DNA of 64,000 nt from Chondrus crispus. Its lineage: Eukaryota > Rhodophyta > Florideophyceae > Gigartinales > Gigartinaceae. Of the stretch, positions 10,501-20,305 are shown piece after piece (the stretch's first letter is position 1; each line of letters begins with the position of its first letter). The DNA is taken from the NCBI RefSeq assembly GCF_000350225.1, contig NW_005179158.1:554158-618157 (forward strand), in the 5' to 3' direction. Below the pieces are notes generated by a model that saw only the letters and a program-made list of their open reading frames with translations, made no database searches and had not been told where the DNA came from. The position numbers and the translations under genes were made by a program.

Positions 10501-12510
10501 TTCATGGAATCGTTTCCGTAGTACATCCAACAGTCCTGCCAGTTCAGATCTGACAGTTTCAATGTGCGGCATCATTTGTTCATTTGTTTTGAAAAGCGTC
10601 TTTTGTGTTGACTCTTCCATAATTCGGTTCATGTTTAGTTCTGTTCTCATCTCGTCCAATACCATCCTGATTGAGGATGCATAGTCCCCAGGTTCTCCTA
10701 CCGGAAATGATATCTGGCCAACATGGGTCGGCTTGAGCTGTTCTGGTACAACAATCGGAACATCCCTTTTCAAAACACTCGCCGAAAATGAGGGGAAAGC
10801 AAGATTCTTTAAAACCGAGCTTGCACTTGAGTCAGACTTTCCATCTCTGACGTCCTGCGAAGTTTCCGGTGCAGAAATAGATGCCGGAACCCCAAACGGA
10901 GGCCTCAGCGTCGAATGGAAGCCATCCTTGGGTGTGACCTCTCCAGACAGCAGCATGTGTTCGCTTTCAAGTGAAGAAGCTGAAAAATCGGACGTCGTTT
11001 TCGTTGTAGGCGTTGGGAGTGCTGGCATTTGGACTGGAGGCCCATGAAGGAAAGGCTGTTCAACCAAAGGCTTTTGAGCCATTTGCTCTTGAAGCGGAAG
11101 AGAAGGTACTTCATGATCGTCTTCTTGACTTGAAGATTCAGCAGCAGAAAGTACTTCCGGGAAGACGAGCTTTTCCATAGGTTTGGGCTCTGCAGGTGTC
11201 TTCTGAATGCGTCGCCGCTCGGCAATAAATCTACAGCCAGCATCAGCTCGATCGTCAACGAGGGAAAAGGGCAGCAGGAGTACGACAGACGTGAACGCAA
11301 TAACGCGTGGCATAGGTTTCAGCGGGGGAAGTGCCGGTTCTATGGCGTCGACAGGATCTGTATCTGTGAGATCAAGCGCGATACCGATTGGAAACGTATC
11401 GTCATCGTTTTCATCCGTAGGCAAAGTAGCCATTTTACCTTCGTCTGGCTTCCAGTTCACCCAAACACCATTCTCATTCAAAGCGATGAGCTCCATGCTT
11501 TCGGACTTTGACGACGCGACGATGCAAATATCCCATCCGGGGATGCGGTGGCACCAAATCACTGGCGGTTTACTCTCATTCTCATCATCTCCATCCTCTC
11601 CGTCAGAAGAAGAAGGGAACGTGCCAAGAAGCGGCAAACATAACTCGCCGAGGACCGAATGTCCTTTCACGGTCAGCGAATCTCCGTTTTTGACAAGGTT
11701 CCAGACCACATGACTTACATCCTGACCGCGCACATACGAAACCATCAGAGCCTCATCGTCCAGAAAGTGGAGCGAAAACGGGCTCCACCCCGACTCAATT
11801 TCCGTGATATTATGAAGCCGTGCACCGCTCTTCGGATCATGAATGCCCACCGAGCCGCGCATTGCTCCTACGGCGAGCAGTCGATCTTCCGGGGACAAAG
11901 CTAGCGAGGTGACTGGCCCTGGCGCGTCGAACGAGCACTGGGCACTAGTCGCCGTGCCGTCGTCGGCCATCCCCGTGCCAATAGCATGTAGCTCGACCTT
12001 GGTCTCGCCATACAACAGGGCCACAAATTGGTTCAATTCCTCGCCCGGAGACTCCGTTTTGAAGGACTGCGGACACACGGCCACGGCGTTGAGCCCCCTT
12101 TGCAGCGGCGGCCCGTTGAACAGGGCGGCCCTTCCTTTTACGAGCATCTCAGTGCTAAGGACGAGGACGCATGCGTCTTCCTCCCTTTCCGGGACCGCGC
12201 GCACTACAAGGGCGGCGTCATTGAGCACGAAAGTGATGTCCAGAATGGTTTTTACGCCATGCTTTCCGAGATCGAGGCGGCCCTCCGGGAAGTCGCCGGG
12301 GGCCTTGTTGCGGAGCCCTTGGAGCAGATGGATGTATATCTCACGGTTGGAAGCGACTAGGAGGTAGCCGTGGCGCGATGAGGAGGCGAGCAGGTTACCG
12401 TGGTTGGCGGGCGGGAAGTCGGCGGATGTCGCCGGGCCTGGGTTGTGCTGCCTCTCAACACATCGGAAGAACTCGGCGAAGAACTCCCGCGGTTCGCCCA
12501 GGCTCTCCAT
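7561..12510 (-). CDS. NUP214: FG-nucleoporin of the Nup214/Nup159 type
   Basis: A single undamaged 1649-residue frame. The first in-frame ATG is at 12510; the frame stays open upstream to 12621 but without an ATG. Domains in order: an N-terminal region of about 430 residues with WD/beta-propeller character; a serine/proline linker; a coiled-coil stretch at about residues 600-800 (plus-strand 10.1-10.7 kb); five copies of an F-x-x-LPP-acidic motif at about 1118-1259; then an FG-repeat domain from about 1270 to the end, rich in FG, GFG, SFG and Q/S/G. Propeller, then coiled coil, then FG repeats is the Nup214/Nup159 architecture. These proteins sit on the cytoplasmic face of the nuclear pore, where the propeller binds the mRNA-export helicase Dbp5/DDX19 and the FG region binds export receptors. 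Assignment rests on architecture more than on close sequence match. Confidence 0.78.
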   Translation of the reverse strand: MESLGEPREFFAEFFRCVERQHNPGPATSADFPPANHGNLLASSSRHGYLLVASNREIYIHLLQGLRNKAPGDFPEGRLDLGKHGVKTILDITFVLNDAALVVRAVPEREEDACVLVLSTEMLVKGRAALFNGPPLQRGLNAVAVCPQSFKTESPGEELNQFVALLYGETKVELHAIGTGMADDGTATSAQCSFDAPGPVTSLALSPEDRLLAVGAMRGSVGIHDPKSGARLHNITEIESGWSPFSLHFLDDEALMVSYVRGQDVSHVVWNLVKNGDSLTVKGHSVLGELCLPLLGTFPSSSDGEDGDDENESKPPVIWCHRIPGWDICIVASSKSESMELIALNENGVWVNWKPDEGKMATLPTDENDDDTFPIGIALDLTDTDPVDAIEPALPPLKPMPRVIAFTSVVLLLPFSLVDDRADAGCRFIAERRRIQKTPAEPKPMEKLVFPEVLSAAESSSQEDDHEVPSLPLQEQMAQKPLVEQPFLHGPPVQMPALPTPTTKTTSDFSASSLESEHMLLSGEVTPKDGFHSTLRPPFGVPASISAPETSQDVRDGKSDSSASSVLKNLAFPSFSASVLKRDVPIVVPEQLKPTHVGQISFPVGEPGDYASSIRMVLDEMRTELNMNRIMEESTQKTLFKTNEQMMPHIETVRSELAGLLDVLRKRFHEEASLRREVLTSLKGMNALSREYESAYLEFRVREEEGFVSHLQAEDKIMDDSIVKKEADILKSISAIERKLSTSQNRKPSRLGHAEQVQQIYSSLSLQGIRVKKLRGLLAALSDRIDELDRGGRLTDLGLSMARLEKLSINRIKSPTMNLRQGSRGLRSAERGPGEEFVPKVSSMLPTHPYNSEESLLPGDVQKVLRRLAMRDGRAVIVVQGPQGERRRAEEMSEGKNRFAPDQAEQSLRPGAFYASIASSNGHGQQNIDMIRNRRSETIHSVKNNQTPSFAPLSYQRGERKESSSAGNRVVPSGKRSASASRDPAGTVKEGVGHERGEIPSLASSGNILSNLPEDGQAGAEEAGSKRAFYPPSTSNHFTAREITSKPMTKPNVPSAGIPRIRVPAVAADLFGTSDSVPPVVASSGQPLNAGESPLSFKPVTSGRRQSTKKPPILPHETDTFASLPPEPHGVQRKRSLQQEDSQSAGARAAGTIPVAFLPPDPDSPITSSANPLSNGTKKGSVAQEQSPKASDSPFATLPPEDDRKEVPFASLPPDDDLTIDFSAVVPAGSVPKQKQRENPIPREEVTSSTFTALPPDDDVKPNPVTSKNLSIGPTTGTIGTQLAMTAQSSPPIFGIDSGESNAFGVFGNKLAPEGKPTTSLFGAAQASESKSKSKEESGSASLFATATQSTALQFSNSFSAAFSTQPAEPATSQDDAPANESLPPIDADSSDSDGEENFRREGGFGAMSASKFNAPREQTFQGFGKQAAFGQASASPFATAGTQSGQTSAFSSLTQQHTGPSTSAFTSDASGQTSGFGAPSTLGGGASFGFGSQLGASTQPGAVPQFGQSSQLGGAVQFGANSQLGAGFGAQSSLGGGQSPFSAQPTPAPSGFGSGGPPFGSEMSNVRFGESTFGAPQSGFPGGGASPFAGSGAAFGGQSGGISGFAALAASQPPGGGGSGFGNGMTPIFGNSQGPPSFTSPAFSQRRA

Positions 12511-12984
12511 CAGTGAACGCGCAGGGCGGACGTGCGATGCCCGCGATTCAACCTCCCAGGCGGCACTCAAGTTGCAGCGGTAGGTCTTGTTGGGAAGGGA
12601 ATCGCGCGAAGTCAGGGTCAAGGGGCCCGCTATCGGTACGGATCAAAGCTGGGCGTGGGGGGGGGTTGCACCTTTCGTTTTCGAGCTTTTCATACACGTG
12701 GCGCGTGCTCTGGCATATGATGTTAAACCAAAAAGAAACTGATACACGCGGGGCACGTGTAATACGATGCTGTCGTGTACATGTGGCAGACCTGTACGTC
12801 GTGTCGAGAATGTTGCCCTGGGCACCGTGTACACGTACAGTGTCGCTTCTACGGCTTGCGCCTGAAGAGCAGCCTTCTAGAAAATCCAGCTCCAACCTCC
12901 CCGCCGCGCCGACCGGCAAGCATCTTCATCTCCCAACCCACAGACCTCTCCCACTCCTCCCGTCGATCTCGCCACCCCGCCACC
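12511..12984. promoter_or_regulatory. Shared divergent promoter NUP214 / Deg protease
   Basis: 474 bp separate the two divergent start codons. The sequence contains two perfect CACGTG palindromes (12695-12700 and 12754-12759) and several near copies such as GTACACGTAC around 12830. CACGTG is the G-box/E-box bound by bHLH and bZIP factors in many eukaryotes; use here is inferred. No clear TATA box was seen. Confidence 0.4.
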
Positions 12985-14463
12985 ATGCCGGCCTTCGTCT
13001 CCCCGACGGCCGTGCCCTTCCGCGGCCGCACTCCGCCCTCCTCGAGCCCGTGCGCGCGCCGGCCCCCAACAATGCGCGCCGAGGTCCCGGCGGCCCTTTC
13101 CGCCGCCGTGTCCGCGCTGCTGGCCGGCCTCCCGCTGCCCGCGCAGCCAGCACCCCCCTCCCTCCCGCCCCAATCGCACGCGCGGCCCGCTCCGGATGCC
13201 TCCCTCTCCGCCCGCGCCACCTTCTTCAACCCTTTCTCCCCCAAGCAGCCCGCCCCTCCCTCCAAGACCGCTCCGTCCCCCCCCGCCCAGAACACCCGGC
13301 AAGACTCTTCGTCGCCACGCGCGTCCGATTTGCAGCTCTTCGATTCGGGCGCCCCGCCGGCGGCACGCACGAAGCCCGCCCGACACCCGCCCTCGTTCGT
13401 CACGCAGGCGGTCCGGTCGGTCGGCACGTCAGTTGTAAGGATTGACACCGAGCGCGTCATACGCCCCTCGTCTAGCATCCCGAGCGCGCTGGATCCGATA
13501 TTTGACGACCCTGCGTTGTCGAGGCTCTTTGGCGAGCCACCGACGAAGATTCGCATGGAGCGCGGGCAGGGGTCTGGCTTTATTATTTCCGCGGACGGCT
13601 ACTTGCTGACGAACGCGCATGTTGTGAGGAATGCTCATCGAGTAACGGTTACGTTGACGGATGGCAGGTCGTTTGTGGGCGTTGTGAAAGGAGCAGATGA
13701 GTATCTCGACTTGGCTGTTATTAAGGTGGATACGGAGGGGAAGAAATTGCCGGTGGCTACAATGGGAACGAGCGCGGAGCTGGAAGTCGGCGATTGGGTT
13801 ATCGCTGTGGGGAATCCGGTGGGGCTGGATAATACGGTCACGCTAGGCATTGTGTCGAGTTTGAATCGGTCTTCATCAGAGGTCGGGATACCGGAAAAGC
13901 GATTGAATCTCATACAGACGTCGGCCTCGCTCAATCCGGGATCCTCAGGAGGTCCGATTTGCAATCAGTGGGGTGAGGTCGTCGGGATCTCCACCGCCGT
14001 GCGCGCCAATGCTGAAGCGATTGGGTTTGCCATTCCCATCGACATCGCAAAGGAGGTAGCATCAGAATTGGCACGGGGAAGAACGCTCGCGCATGCGTTT
14101 TTAGGCATTAAGATGAGCAATCACAACTCAAGTGTCGCTAAAAGGGCCAACAAGGATCCGAACGCAGGAGTCATCGTGCCAGAAGTTGATGGTGCCATCG
14201 TGATTAGGGTTGTGCCAAAGTCGCCAGCTGCAGAGTCGGGATTACGCAGGAATGACGTCATTGTGGCGATTGATGGGAAAAAAGTCCGGAACGCGAAGGA
14301 CGTTCAGGCGTCTGTGGATCGAGCAAGGGTGGGACAGATGGTGAACATGCAGGTTTTTAGGGGCGATGCCAGTTCTGCCCTCACTCTAGGAATCAAGACT
14401 GGGAACTTGTCACTGATCAAGAGAGACAACCTACCGAGAACAATAATTGTTCCAGGTCAATAG
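12985..14463 (+). CDS. Deg/HtrA serine protease, probably plastid-targeted
   Basis: A 492-residue frame from an ATG in a strong context (CCACCATGC). Residues 1 to about 130 are rich in A, S, P and R with an alanine-rich hydrophobic patch at 36-50, fitting a plastid transit peptide, possibly with a thylakoid-lumen signal. The protease domain follows: QGSGFIISADGYLLTNAH places the catalytic His at 212, DLAVIKV places Asp at 242, and LNPGSSGGP places Ser at 321. The usual GNSGGP is GSSGGP here. One PDZ domain follows at about 395-470, as in Deg1/HhoA types (bacterial DegP has two). Such ATP-independent proteases clear damaged thylakoid proteins, including photosystem II D1 in plants; localisation and substrate are inferred here. 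The gene diverges from NUP214 and converges with APC8. Confidence 0.85.
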   Translation: MPAFVSPTAVPFRGRTPPSSSPCARRPPTMRAEVPAALSAAVSALLAGLPLPAQPAPPSLPPQSHARPAPDASLSARATFFNPFSPKQPAPPSKTAPSPPAQNTRQDSSSPRASDLQLFDSGAPPAARTKPARHPPSFVTQAVRSVGTSVVRIDTERVIRPSSSIPSALDPIFDDPALSRLFGEPPTKIRMERGQGSGFIISADGYLLTNAHVVRNAHRVTVTLTDGRSFVGVVKGADEYLDLAVIKVDTEGKKLPVATMGTSAELEVGDWVIAVGNPVGLDNTVTLGIVSSLNRSSSEVGIPEKRLNLIQTSASLNPGSSGGPICNQWGEVVGISTAVRANAEAIGFAIPIDIAKEVASELARGRTLAHAFLGIKMSNHNSSVAKRANKDPNAGVIVPEVDGAIVIRVVPKSPAAESGLRRNDVIVAIDGKKVRNAKDVQASVDRARVGQMVNMQVFRGDASSALTLGIKTGNLSLIKRDNLPRTIIVPGQ

Positions 14464-14881
14464 CTTCGGTTGGGTGGGGGGTAGAAAATGTGAGGAAGGA
14501 TGTCTCTTTGCTCTTGGGAGTGTTGGGTCACTTCGGGTTTGAACCCGCGAACCTGACGCTGCTGCCATGAATGAATAGTAGTGATTGTTGCTGATGGCGA
14601 CTGTGAATCCCCGGTGCTGAAGGCACACGACGGTTTCACTTCACCGCCGCGTAAATCGCATTCTTGAAAATACGCAATACTGGCTGATTGCAGATTACTT
14701 ATTTGGCAACTGCTCTGACCTGAAATTTTATCGTAGTTATGGCAGCCCGTCGACAAGGGTCCTGACTGCGCACACATACTGTACATGCAACAGGTAAGGT
14801 TGGCCAAGCTCCTTCTCGAAGGGGATCGTTGTATGGCAAGCCTACTGCGACCATACATCGCTACAGCAGTTAGTAAAACGT
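14464..14881. other. Convergent 3' intergenic region (Deg / APC8)
   Basis: 418 bp between two stop codons that face each other. It holds short overlapping frames only. A T-arm-like CGGGTTTGAACCCG occurs near 14535, but no tRNA can be folded around it. Nothing else is seen. Confidence 0.5.
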
Positions 14882-16588
14882 TTACTCCTCATCCTTTTTG
14901 TGTATTTGCCGCAGCATTTTTTTTGCGAAATCCTTATCGCGCCCTGCATAGTCCATTAAACGGTGGCAATACTTTTCCGCGTGGGACAACATTTGCCGAG
15001 CATAGTAATGCTCAGCAAGAAACTTGAGCGCATCAACTGTCTCAGGTCCCGTCAAGGTTTCCTGGTCTCGCCTTGTCAGATTAGCCAAGTGGTACTGGGC
15101 AGCTTGCTCTGAATAAAAAACGCCCAGTTCTTGTTGCCGTCCATCTTTTAGTGCTTCCCGAGCCATCTTCTCGTATAGATACGCCAGTTTTGCAAGGGCC
15201 AGACTATCCTGGTCATCGCACCGCCGCGCCCTCTCGTAACACCGAATCGCATCGTCTTGCTTTGATAGCTCTTCGTAAGTCTGCCCGATCGCGCACCACA
15301 TGCGCACGTCCTTTGGACGCAGAGCAGCGGCCCTTTGATAATAGTATAATGTAAAAAGCGGCAAACTCAAGAGCTCATAAGTTTGTCCCAAACCGTACCA
15401 AGCCCGGAAATCCTTTGGATTAATATCCACCGCCCGCCGGTACGCCTCTACAGCCGCGGAGGCGTTCTTCATCTCCAAAAACTCGTGCCCCATGAGCGTC
15501 CACGCCGACAAATAGTTCCGATTCAGTTTCAGCGCGCGCTGAAAATACACAACAGCCTGATCATGCTGCCCCCGCAGCGAGTAATAATTGCCAATTACGC
15601 AACACGTCTCCAGCCGAAATTTATCAATCTTGATGCATCGGTTCGCCAGCAAACTAAGCTGCACTTTGTCCTCCTTGACATACAAAATGTTGGAATAAAT
15701 ATCAATGCCGTCCAAACAATGGGGATCCTCTGTATAAATGTCATCGTAGAGCTGCTGCGCCTCATCAAACCTTCTCACATTATACAATGCCAGCGCGAGT
15801 TGCCCCTTCACAAAGGCCGAGTGCGGGACGACATCAAGGACATTCTCATAGATCTGTCGCGCAGCCTCCGCCTCATCCATTTCGTTATAATAATGTGCCA
15901 AAAACAATGCCTTGAGCCACTCCTGTTTAACATCGAGCTCCATAACAACGTCCGCACTCTCGCACAGCGGCGCCAACTCCAGCCACGCGCCCCAGTTGTA
16001 CGGAAACAGCGAGAGGCTCTGCTCGAAGGCATAGACGGCCTGCTTCGCCAGGCGCATCTGCTTAAGCACGACGGCGAACAGATACCACAAATGCGCGTCG
16101 AGCTTTCCCTTCACTCTTAGCGACAAGAACTCCTGGCGCAGCGCCGCGAGCTCCATATTCACGGGCTCGGTCCAATCCGCGAGCTCCTGACGCTCCTCCT
16201 CCTTGCGCTTCTCCCCGGCGAGATACAGGGCGTACATGCGGAGGAAGCGTGCGTGCGGGGTATTGCCCACGCGCAGCGACGACGCGGCGCGGCGGTACTG
16301 CTTGGCGTCGAAGAAGCCCTTGGCGAGCACGAAGGCGGTGTCGCGGCCCGGGGCCGCACCGTACGGGCGCTGGCACCGCTCGCACGCGTGCTCGTCGAAG
16401 GCGGCGGCGCGCGCAGCGTCGGGCGAGTCGGAGGGCGAGGCGGACGACAGGGCCGCGCTGTACAGCTGCGACGCCCACGAGGCCGACTGGATCAGACCAC
16501 GCAGATTGAGATCGTCGATGGCGTGCCGCAGCTGGTGGATGGCGTGCGGGTCGCGCATTTCGGCGTACAGGACGCGGGCCGCCTCCAT
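14882..16588 (-). CDS. CDC23: Anaphase-promoting complex subunit 8 (Cdc23-like TPR protein)
   Basis: 568 residues from the ATG at 16588 (MEAARVLYAEMRD). The open frame continues upstream without family-like sequence, so this start is preferred. The N-terminus has the Apc8-type 'ARVLYAEMRDPHAIHQLRHAI' helical region, then tandem TPR repeats across about 250-520, with clear TPR signatures such as 'SAWTLMGHEFLEMKNASAA', 'AWYGLGQTYELL' and 'MWCAIGQTYEELSK'. Human CDC23 is 597 residues with the same layout. Family role: a scaffold subunit of the APC/C ubiquitin ligase that targets cyclins and securin in mitosis. The frame is undamaged and intronless, and shares a short divergent promoter with alpha-tubulin. 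Confidence 0.88.
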   Translation of the reverse strand: MEAARVLYAEMRDPHAIHQLRHAIDDLNLRGLIQSASWASQLYSAALSSASPSDSPDAARAAAFDEHACERCQRPYGAAPGRDTAFVLAKGFFDAKQYRRAASSLRVGNTPHARFLRMYALYLAGEKRKEEERQELADWTEPVNMELAALRQEFLSLRVKGKLDAHLWYLFAVVLKQMRLAKQAVYAFEQSLSLFPYNWGAWLELAPLCESADVVMELDVKQEWLKALFLAHYYNEMDEAEAARQIYENVLDVVPHSAFVKGQLALALYNVRRFDEAQQLYDDIYTEDPHCLDGIDIYSNILYVKEDKVQLSLLANRCIKIDKFRLETCCVIGNYYSLRGQHDQAVVYFQRALKLNRNYLSAWTLMGHEFLEMKNASAAVEAYRRAVDINPKDFRAWYGLGQTYELLSLPLFTLYYYQRAAALRPKDVRMWCAIGQTYEELSKQDDAIRCYERARRCDDQDSLALAKLAYLYEKMAREALKDGRQQELGVFYSEQAAQYHLANLTRRDQETLTGPETVDALKFLAEHYYARQMLSHAEKYCHRLMDYAGRDKDFAKKMLRQIHKKDEE

Positions 16589-17134
16589 GGTGGCATATAT
16601 GGGAACGGGGGCGGCGGTGGTTGGCACAGCGGGAGATGGTGGAGGGGTGCAAGTGGGCAGGTTGGGGTGAGAGCTTCGGCTGGGGCGGATGGGGGTACGG
16701 TTGTTACGGTGGTGGGTGGTCTTGGATGGATTGTCTATGGGACAGAGCGGGAAAGGGAATGGGGGGCGGACAGGATAGAAGTGCGGGGGGGGGGGGGGGG
16801 GGCTGGGAAAAAGGGCAAAAGTGCCGACCGCTGAGCGAAGGTCGAAACGCAACGTGCAGCCAATTGGACAAAGTCCCGCCAAAACTTGTCCGCAATTCGC
16901 CATTTTGAATTTTCATTCAAACCCGCGGACCAAAACCGTCCTCTCTCCTCCCAGCCAGCCCTATTTATACCGCCCTGCGCCACCTGCCGCCTCCTCGCAC
17001 CCACCCCCTTCCGCCTGCTTCCATCCACATCGTTTGACAGGTGCTCTTAGAAGTATCTCTTGTTGAACTCTTCCCCCCCCCCGCCTTCTCCCACCTTTCC
17101 CCGTCCCACCCACCCACCCACCCACCCCAACACC
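16589..17134. promoter_or_regulatory. Divergent promoter APC8 / alpha-tubulin
   Basis: 546 bp between two start codons. It contains a G run of about 16 near 16786-16802, a TATTTATA box at 16962-16969 (about 165 bp upstream of the tubulin ATG, correctly oriented for tubulin), and a CCCA tandem tract at about 17105-17130 directly before the tubulin ATG. The TATA assignment is inference from position and sequence. Confidence 0.45.
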
Positions 17135-18478
17135 ATGCGTGAGATCATCTCCCTCCACATCGGCCAAGCCGGCGTGCAAGTCGCCAACTCCTGCTGGGAG
17201 CTGTACTGCCTGGAGCACGGCATCTCGCCGACGGGCGAGCTGACTGAGGAGAAGAAGGCCAACCCGGGCAACGACTCCTTCTCCACCTTTTTCTCGGAGA
17301 CCTCTAGCGGCAAGCACATCCCGCGCGCCATCTTCCTGGACCTGGAGCCCACCGTCGTCGACGAGGTCCGCTCGGGCACGTACCGCCAGCTCTACCATCC
17401 TGAGCAGCTCATCACCGGCAAGGAGGACGCCGCGAACAACTACGCCCGCGGCCACTACACCGTCGGCAAAGAGATCGTCGACACCGCCCTGGACCGCATC
17501 CGCAAGCTCGCCGACAACTGTACCGGCCTTCAGGGCTTCCTGGTCTTCTCGTCCGTCGGTGGCGGTACCGGATCCGGCCTCGGATCTCTCCTTTTGGAGC
17601 GCCTCTCCGTCGACTATGGCAAGAAGTGCAAGCTCGGCTTCACCGTCTACCCGTCGCCTCAGGTCTCCACCTCCGTCGTGGAGCCTTACAACTCCGTCCT
17701 TGCTACTCATTCGCTTCTCGAGCATCTGGACGTCGGTGTCGTGCTTGACAATGAGGCCATCTATGATATCTGCCGTCGCTCGTTGGGCATCATGCGCCCC
17801 ACCTATTCCAACCTCAACAGGCTTATCGCACAGGTTGTGTCCTCTCTGACGGCCTCCCTCAGGTTCGATGGTACTCTCAATGTTGATATCAATGAGTTCC
17901 AAACCAACCTGGTTCCGTATCCCCGCATTCATTTCATGCTCTCCGCATACGCTCCGATCGTCTCCTCCGAGAAGGCCTACCACGAGGAATCGAGTGTTGC
18001 CGAGATCACCAACTCTGTCTTCGAGCCGAATGCCTCGTTCGCCAAGTGCGATCCCCGCTCCGGTCGCTACATCGCTGTCTCTCTCAACTACCGTGGTCTC
18101 GACATCTTCCCGAAGGACGTCAACGTCGCTGTCGGTACCGTCAAGACGAAGAAATCGGTCCAGTTTGTCGAGTGGTCCCCGACGGGTGTGAAGATCGGTA
18201 TCAACTCGCAGCAGCCCACTAAGATCCCCAACGATGAGCTCGCCAAGGCCCAGAGGTCCGTCTGCTCCATGGCCAACTCTACTGCTATCGCTGAGGTGTT
18301 TGCTCGCATTGACGCTAAGTTCGATCTCATGTACGCCAAGCGCGCCTTCGTGCATTGGTACGTCGGAGAGGGTATGGAGGAGGGTGAGTTCTCAGAGGCC
18401 CGTGAGAACCTTGCCATGCTCGAACACGACTATGCCGAGGTTTCCGGTGAAGCGGATGAGGACGAGGACGAATACTAA
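17135..18478 (+). CDS. TUBA: Alpha-tubulin
   Basis: 447 residues, intronless. It starts [15 protein letters not shown], an alpha-tubulin N-terminus, with lysine at position 40 although the surrounding loop ([10 protein letters not shown]) differs from the animal sequence. It carries the tubulin GTP-binding signature GGGTGSG and the alpha-type C-terminus '[20 protein letters not shown]', ending in an acidic tail with a terminal Tyr (DEDEDEY), as in alpha-tubulins that undergo detyrosination. It is the GTP-binding partner of beta-tubulin in microtubules. The codon use is strongly G/C-ending, as expected for a highly expressed gene. A 0.5-kb copy of its last 180 coding bases plus 3' flank lies at 56.7-57.2 kb. 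Confidence 0.97.
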   Translation: MREIISLHIGQAGVQVANSCWELYCLEHGISPTGELTEEKKANPGNDSFSTFFSETSSGKHIPRAIFLDLEPTVVDEVRSGTYRQLYHPEQLITGKEDAANNYARGHYTVGKEIVDTALDRIRKLADNCTGLQGFLVFSSVGGGTGSGLGSLLLERLSVDYGKKCKLGFTVYPSPQVSTSVVEPYNSVLATHSLLEHLDVGVVLDNEAIYDICRRSLGIMRPTYSNLNRLIAQVVSSLTASLRFDGTLNVDINEFQTNLVPYPRIHFMLSAYAPIVSSEKAYHEESSVAEITNSVFEPNASFAKCDPRSGRYIAVSLNYRGLDIFPKDVNVAVGTVKTKKSVQFVEWSPTGVKIGINSQQPTKIPNDELAKAQRSVCSMANSTAIAEVFARIDAKFDLMYAKRAFVHWYVGEGMEEGEFSEARENLAMLEHDYAEVSGEADEDEDEY

Positions 18479-19292
18479 TTCGGAAGGATTCCTTGATAGT
18501 ACCTTGACGAGTTACGCATGAGCACATACAATCATTACATCTCAGTAGCCAGGAATAAAACTGCTTTTTATTGAGGATCTCATCTCGTGCCCGGTTAGCA
18601 ATTGTACATGTCGCTCTGCAAACGCAGTAGTCTTTACAAAGTGAACAACGAGAAGATGCCCTTGCGCAGCAAGTTAATGCGCTTTTTCTTTCTGAACATA
18701 CTGTCTTTGCCTTTGCTCTGTCACATTGACCGATGCGGACAGTTCGTGCTGGATGGCTTCGCCGTTACGTTGTAAGGTCATTTTAAATGAGGGGCAAAAC
18801 ATTTCTTAAAATCTTTTTTTTAAATGAGGGGCAAAACATTTCTAGGGTTTGTCACATTACAGAAAGAACGGTTACTGTAATTGTTACATTTTGTAACTTT
18901 GTCCATAAAGTCACGAAAAAGCGTGTTTTGGCGGCGAGTTCGCTCGGATTTTCTAAGGTTGTCCGTAAAGTCACAAAAACACGTGTTTTGGCCGCCAGTT
19001 TGCTCGGATTTTCTGAACGCAAAACTTTCAAACAACGCGTTTGGCAAAACTCACAGCATACCCAAAACTCGGGGCATGTGAGTTTTCCACGAGTTTCACA
19101 TCCGCCTGATCATGTGATCATTGCTGTGAACAGCAATGCCGGATCGACCTGTCTTGAAGGAAAACGAAGTGGGTCTTCCATTCTTTGCATCAGCGCAAAC
19201 GAGTCTCAGACTGCACGGGTCGTACCGGTTTGCGTCATGGACGCCCCCATCACTTCATCTACCCAGAATCCATCAACGGATCAAAAGCACTA
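18479..19292. other. Tubulin 3' flank and short repeats
   Basis: No gene is seen. The first 300 bp are the alpha-tubulin 3' UTR and flank (AATAAA-like GGAATAAAAC at about 18552), duplicated at 56.9-57.2 kb. Then come a 25-bp direct repeat (18782-18806 and 18819-18843, ATGAGGGGCAAAACATTTCT core) and two 60-bp tandem units (18901-19020). The left end of a pogo-like transposon follows at 19293. Confidence 0.55.
18901..19020. repeat. Two tandem 60-bp units
   Basis: 18901-18960 and 18961-19020 align base for base with roughly 13 substitutions and no gap; both share GTCC-TAAAGTCAC at the start and CTCGGATTTTCT near the end. Several differences are at CpG sites. The units are non-coding. Confidence 0.75.
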
Positions 19293-20205
19293 CCCTTCTC
19301 ACTGGGTCAATTTTGGACACCTTTGCGTATCATAGCACTACAAGGCGCATGGACACTCCAACCTCAAACGAGCTACTGCTGTACCGAGTAAATACAACCG
19401 GCAATGCAACCAATGGCCACAAGCGCACCAAAACAGACGCCTATTTGCGGAGAACTCGTTTACAGTGAACATGTTTGCGACGCTGCAACTTCAAAAATGG
19501 CTCAATTCTGAACACTTGCGTTTGCTCGATACAAAGCTTCTCCTATGACTTTAGAAAGAATAGAGCGAACAATTGTCGCCGCCCTCGCCCCGCCCTTCCT
19601 TCCTCGTATCTTTCTCGGCTTTCCTATCGACAAAAGCGCCGACATAGCGCTACGTTCAGCAACTGTCTGTAGCTTCCTAAGTTCCCGTTCACGAGCAACT
19701 CGCACTTTTTGTTCTGCTTTGCAATTCTTTTCTGCAGCCCTCTCCTGTTTCTCTTTTTCTTTCACCAGCTGCTGGCGGATCTTTGCCCTTTCATTCTGTT
19801 TTCGATATTCAATTAGCTGTCCCACAGTCAAACAAGCAACTGGTGCTCCACAGTCCAAGGCAATTCTTTTTACTCCTATTCCCGTATTTTGCGCCACTGT
19901 TACCGCCCCAACTTCTCGCCAAATCTTGCCTGTAGTGCGAGCGGAAGACAATACAGTTCCAAGCTTCTGAATTGCCAAAGCACAGTCCTTCTCCGTGTGA
20001 AATATATTGTCCAGTCTCCTGTACGTTTCAGAATCTGCACTGCGTTTCTTCACTGTTCGCAACTGGCTACCACCTTGCTTCCAAGCTCGTTCGAGATTGT
20101 GAATCTTCTCGTCCAAAATGTCCTCATCATTTTTAAAGCGCCTCGGAAAATCCGGGTCAAAGGGAAACAAACCAGTAGCAACAAATGAGCGCTTGACATC
20201 TAAAA

Positions 20206-20305
20206 NNNNNNNNNNNNNNNNNNNNNNNNNNNNNNNNNNNNNNNNNNNNNNNNNNNNNNNNNNNNNNNNNNNNNNNNNNNNNNNNNNNNNNNNNNNNNNN
20301 NNNNN
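20206..20305. other. Assembly gap (100 N)
   Basis: Exactly 100 Ns, the usual placeholder for a gap of unknown size, inside the pogo-like transposase. Sequence on both sides belongs to the same transposase, so the join order is probably right. Confidence 0.99.

Noticed and set aside
14520..14600. tRNA-like T arm (CGGGTTTGAACCCG on plus, complement on minus)
   Set aside because: The stem is only 4 bp, and no acceptor stem, D arm or anticodon arm can be placed around it on either strand.
16203..16908. Plus-strand frames opposite APC8
   Set aside because: Shadows of the GC-rich APC8 N-terminal coding region.
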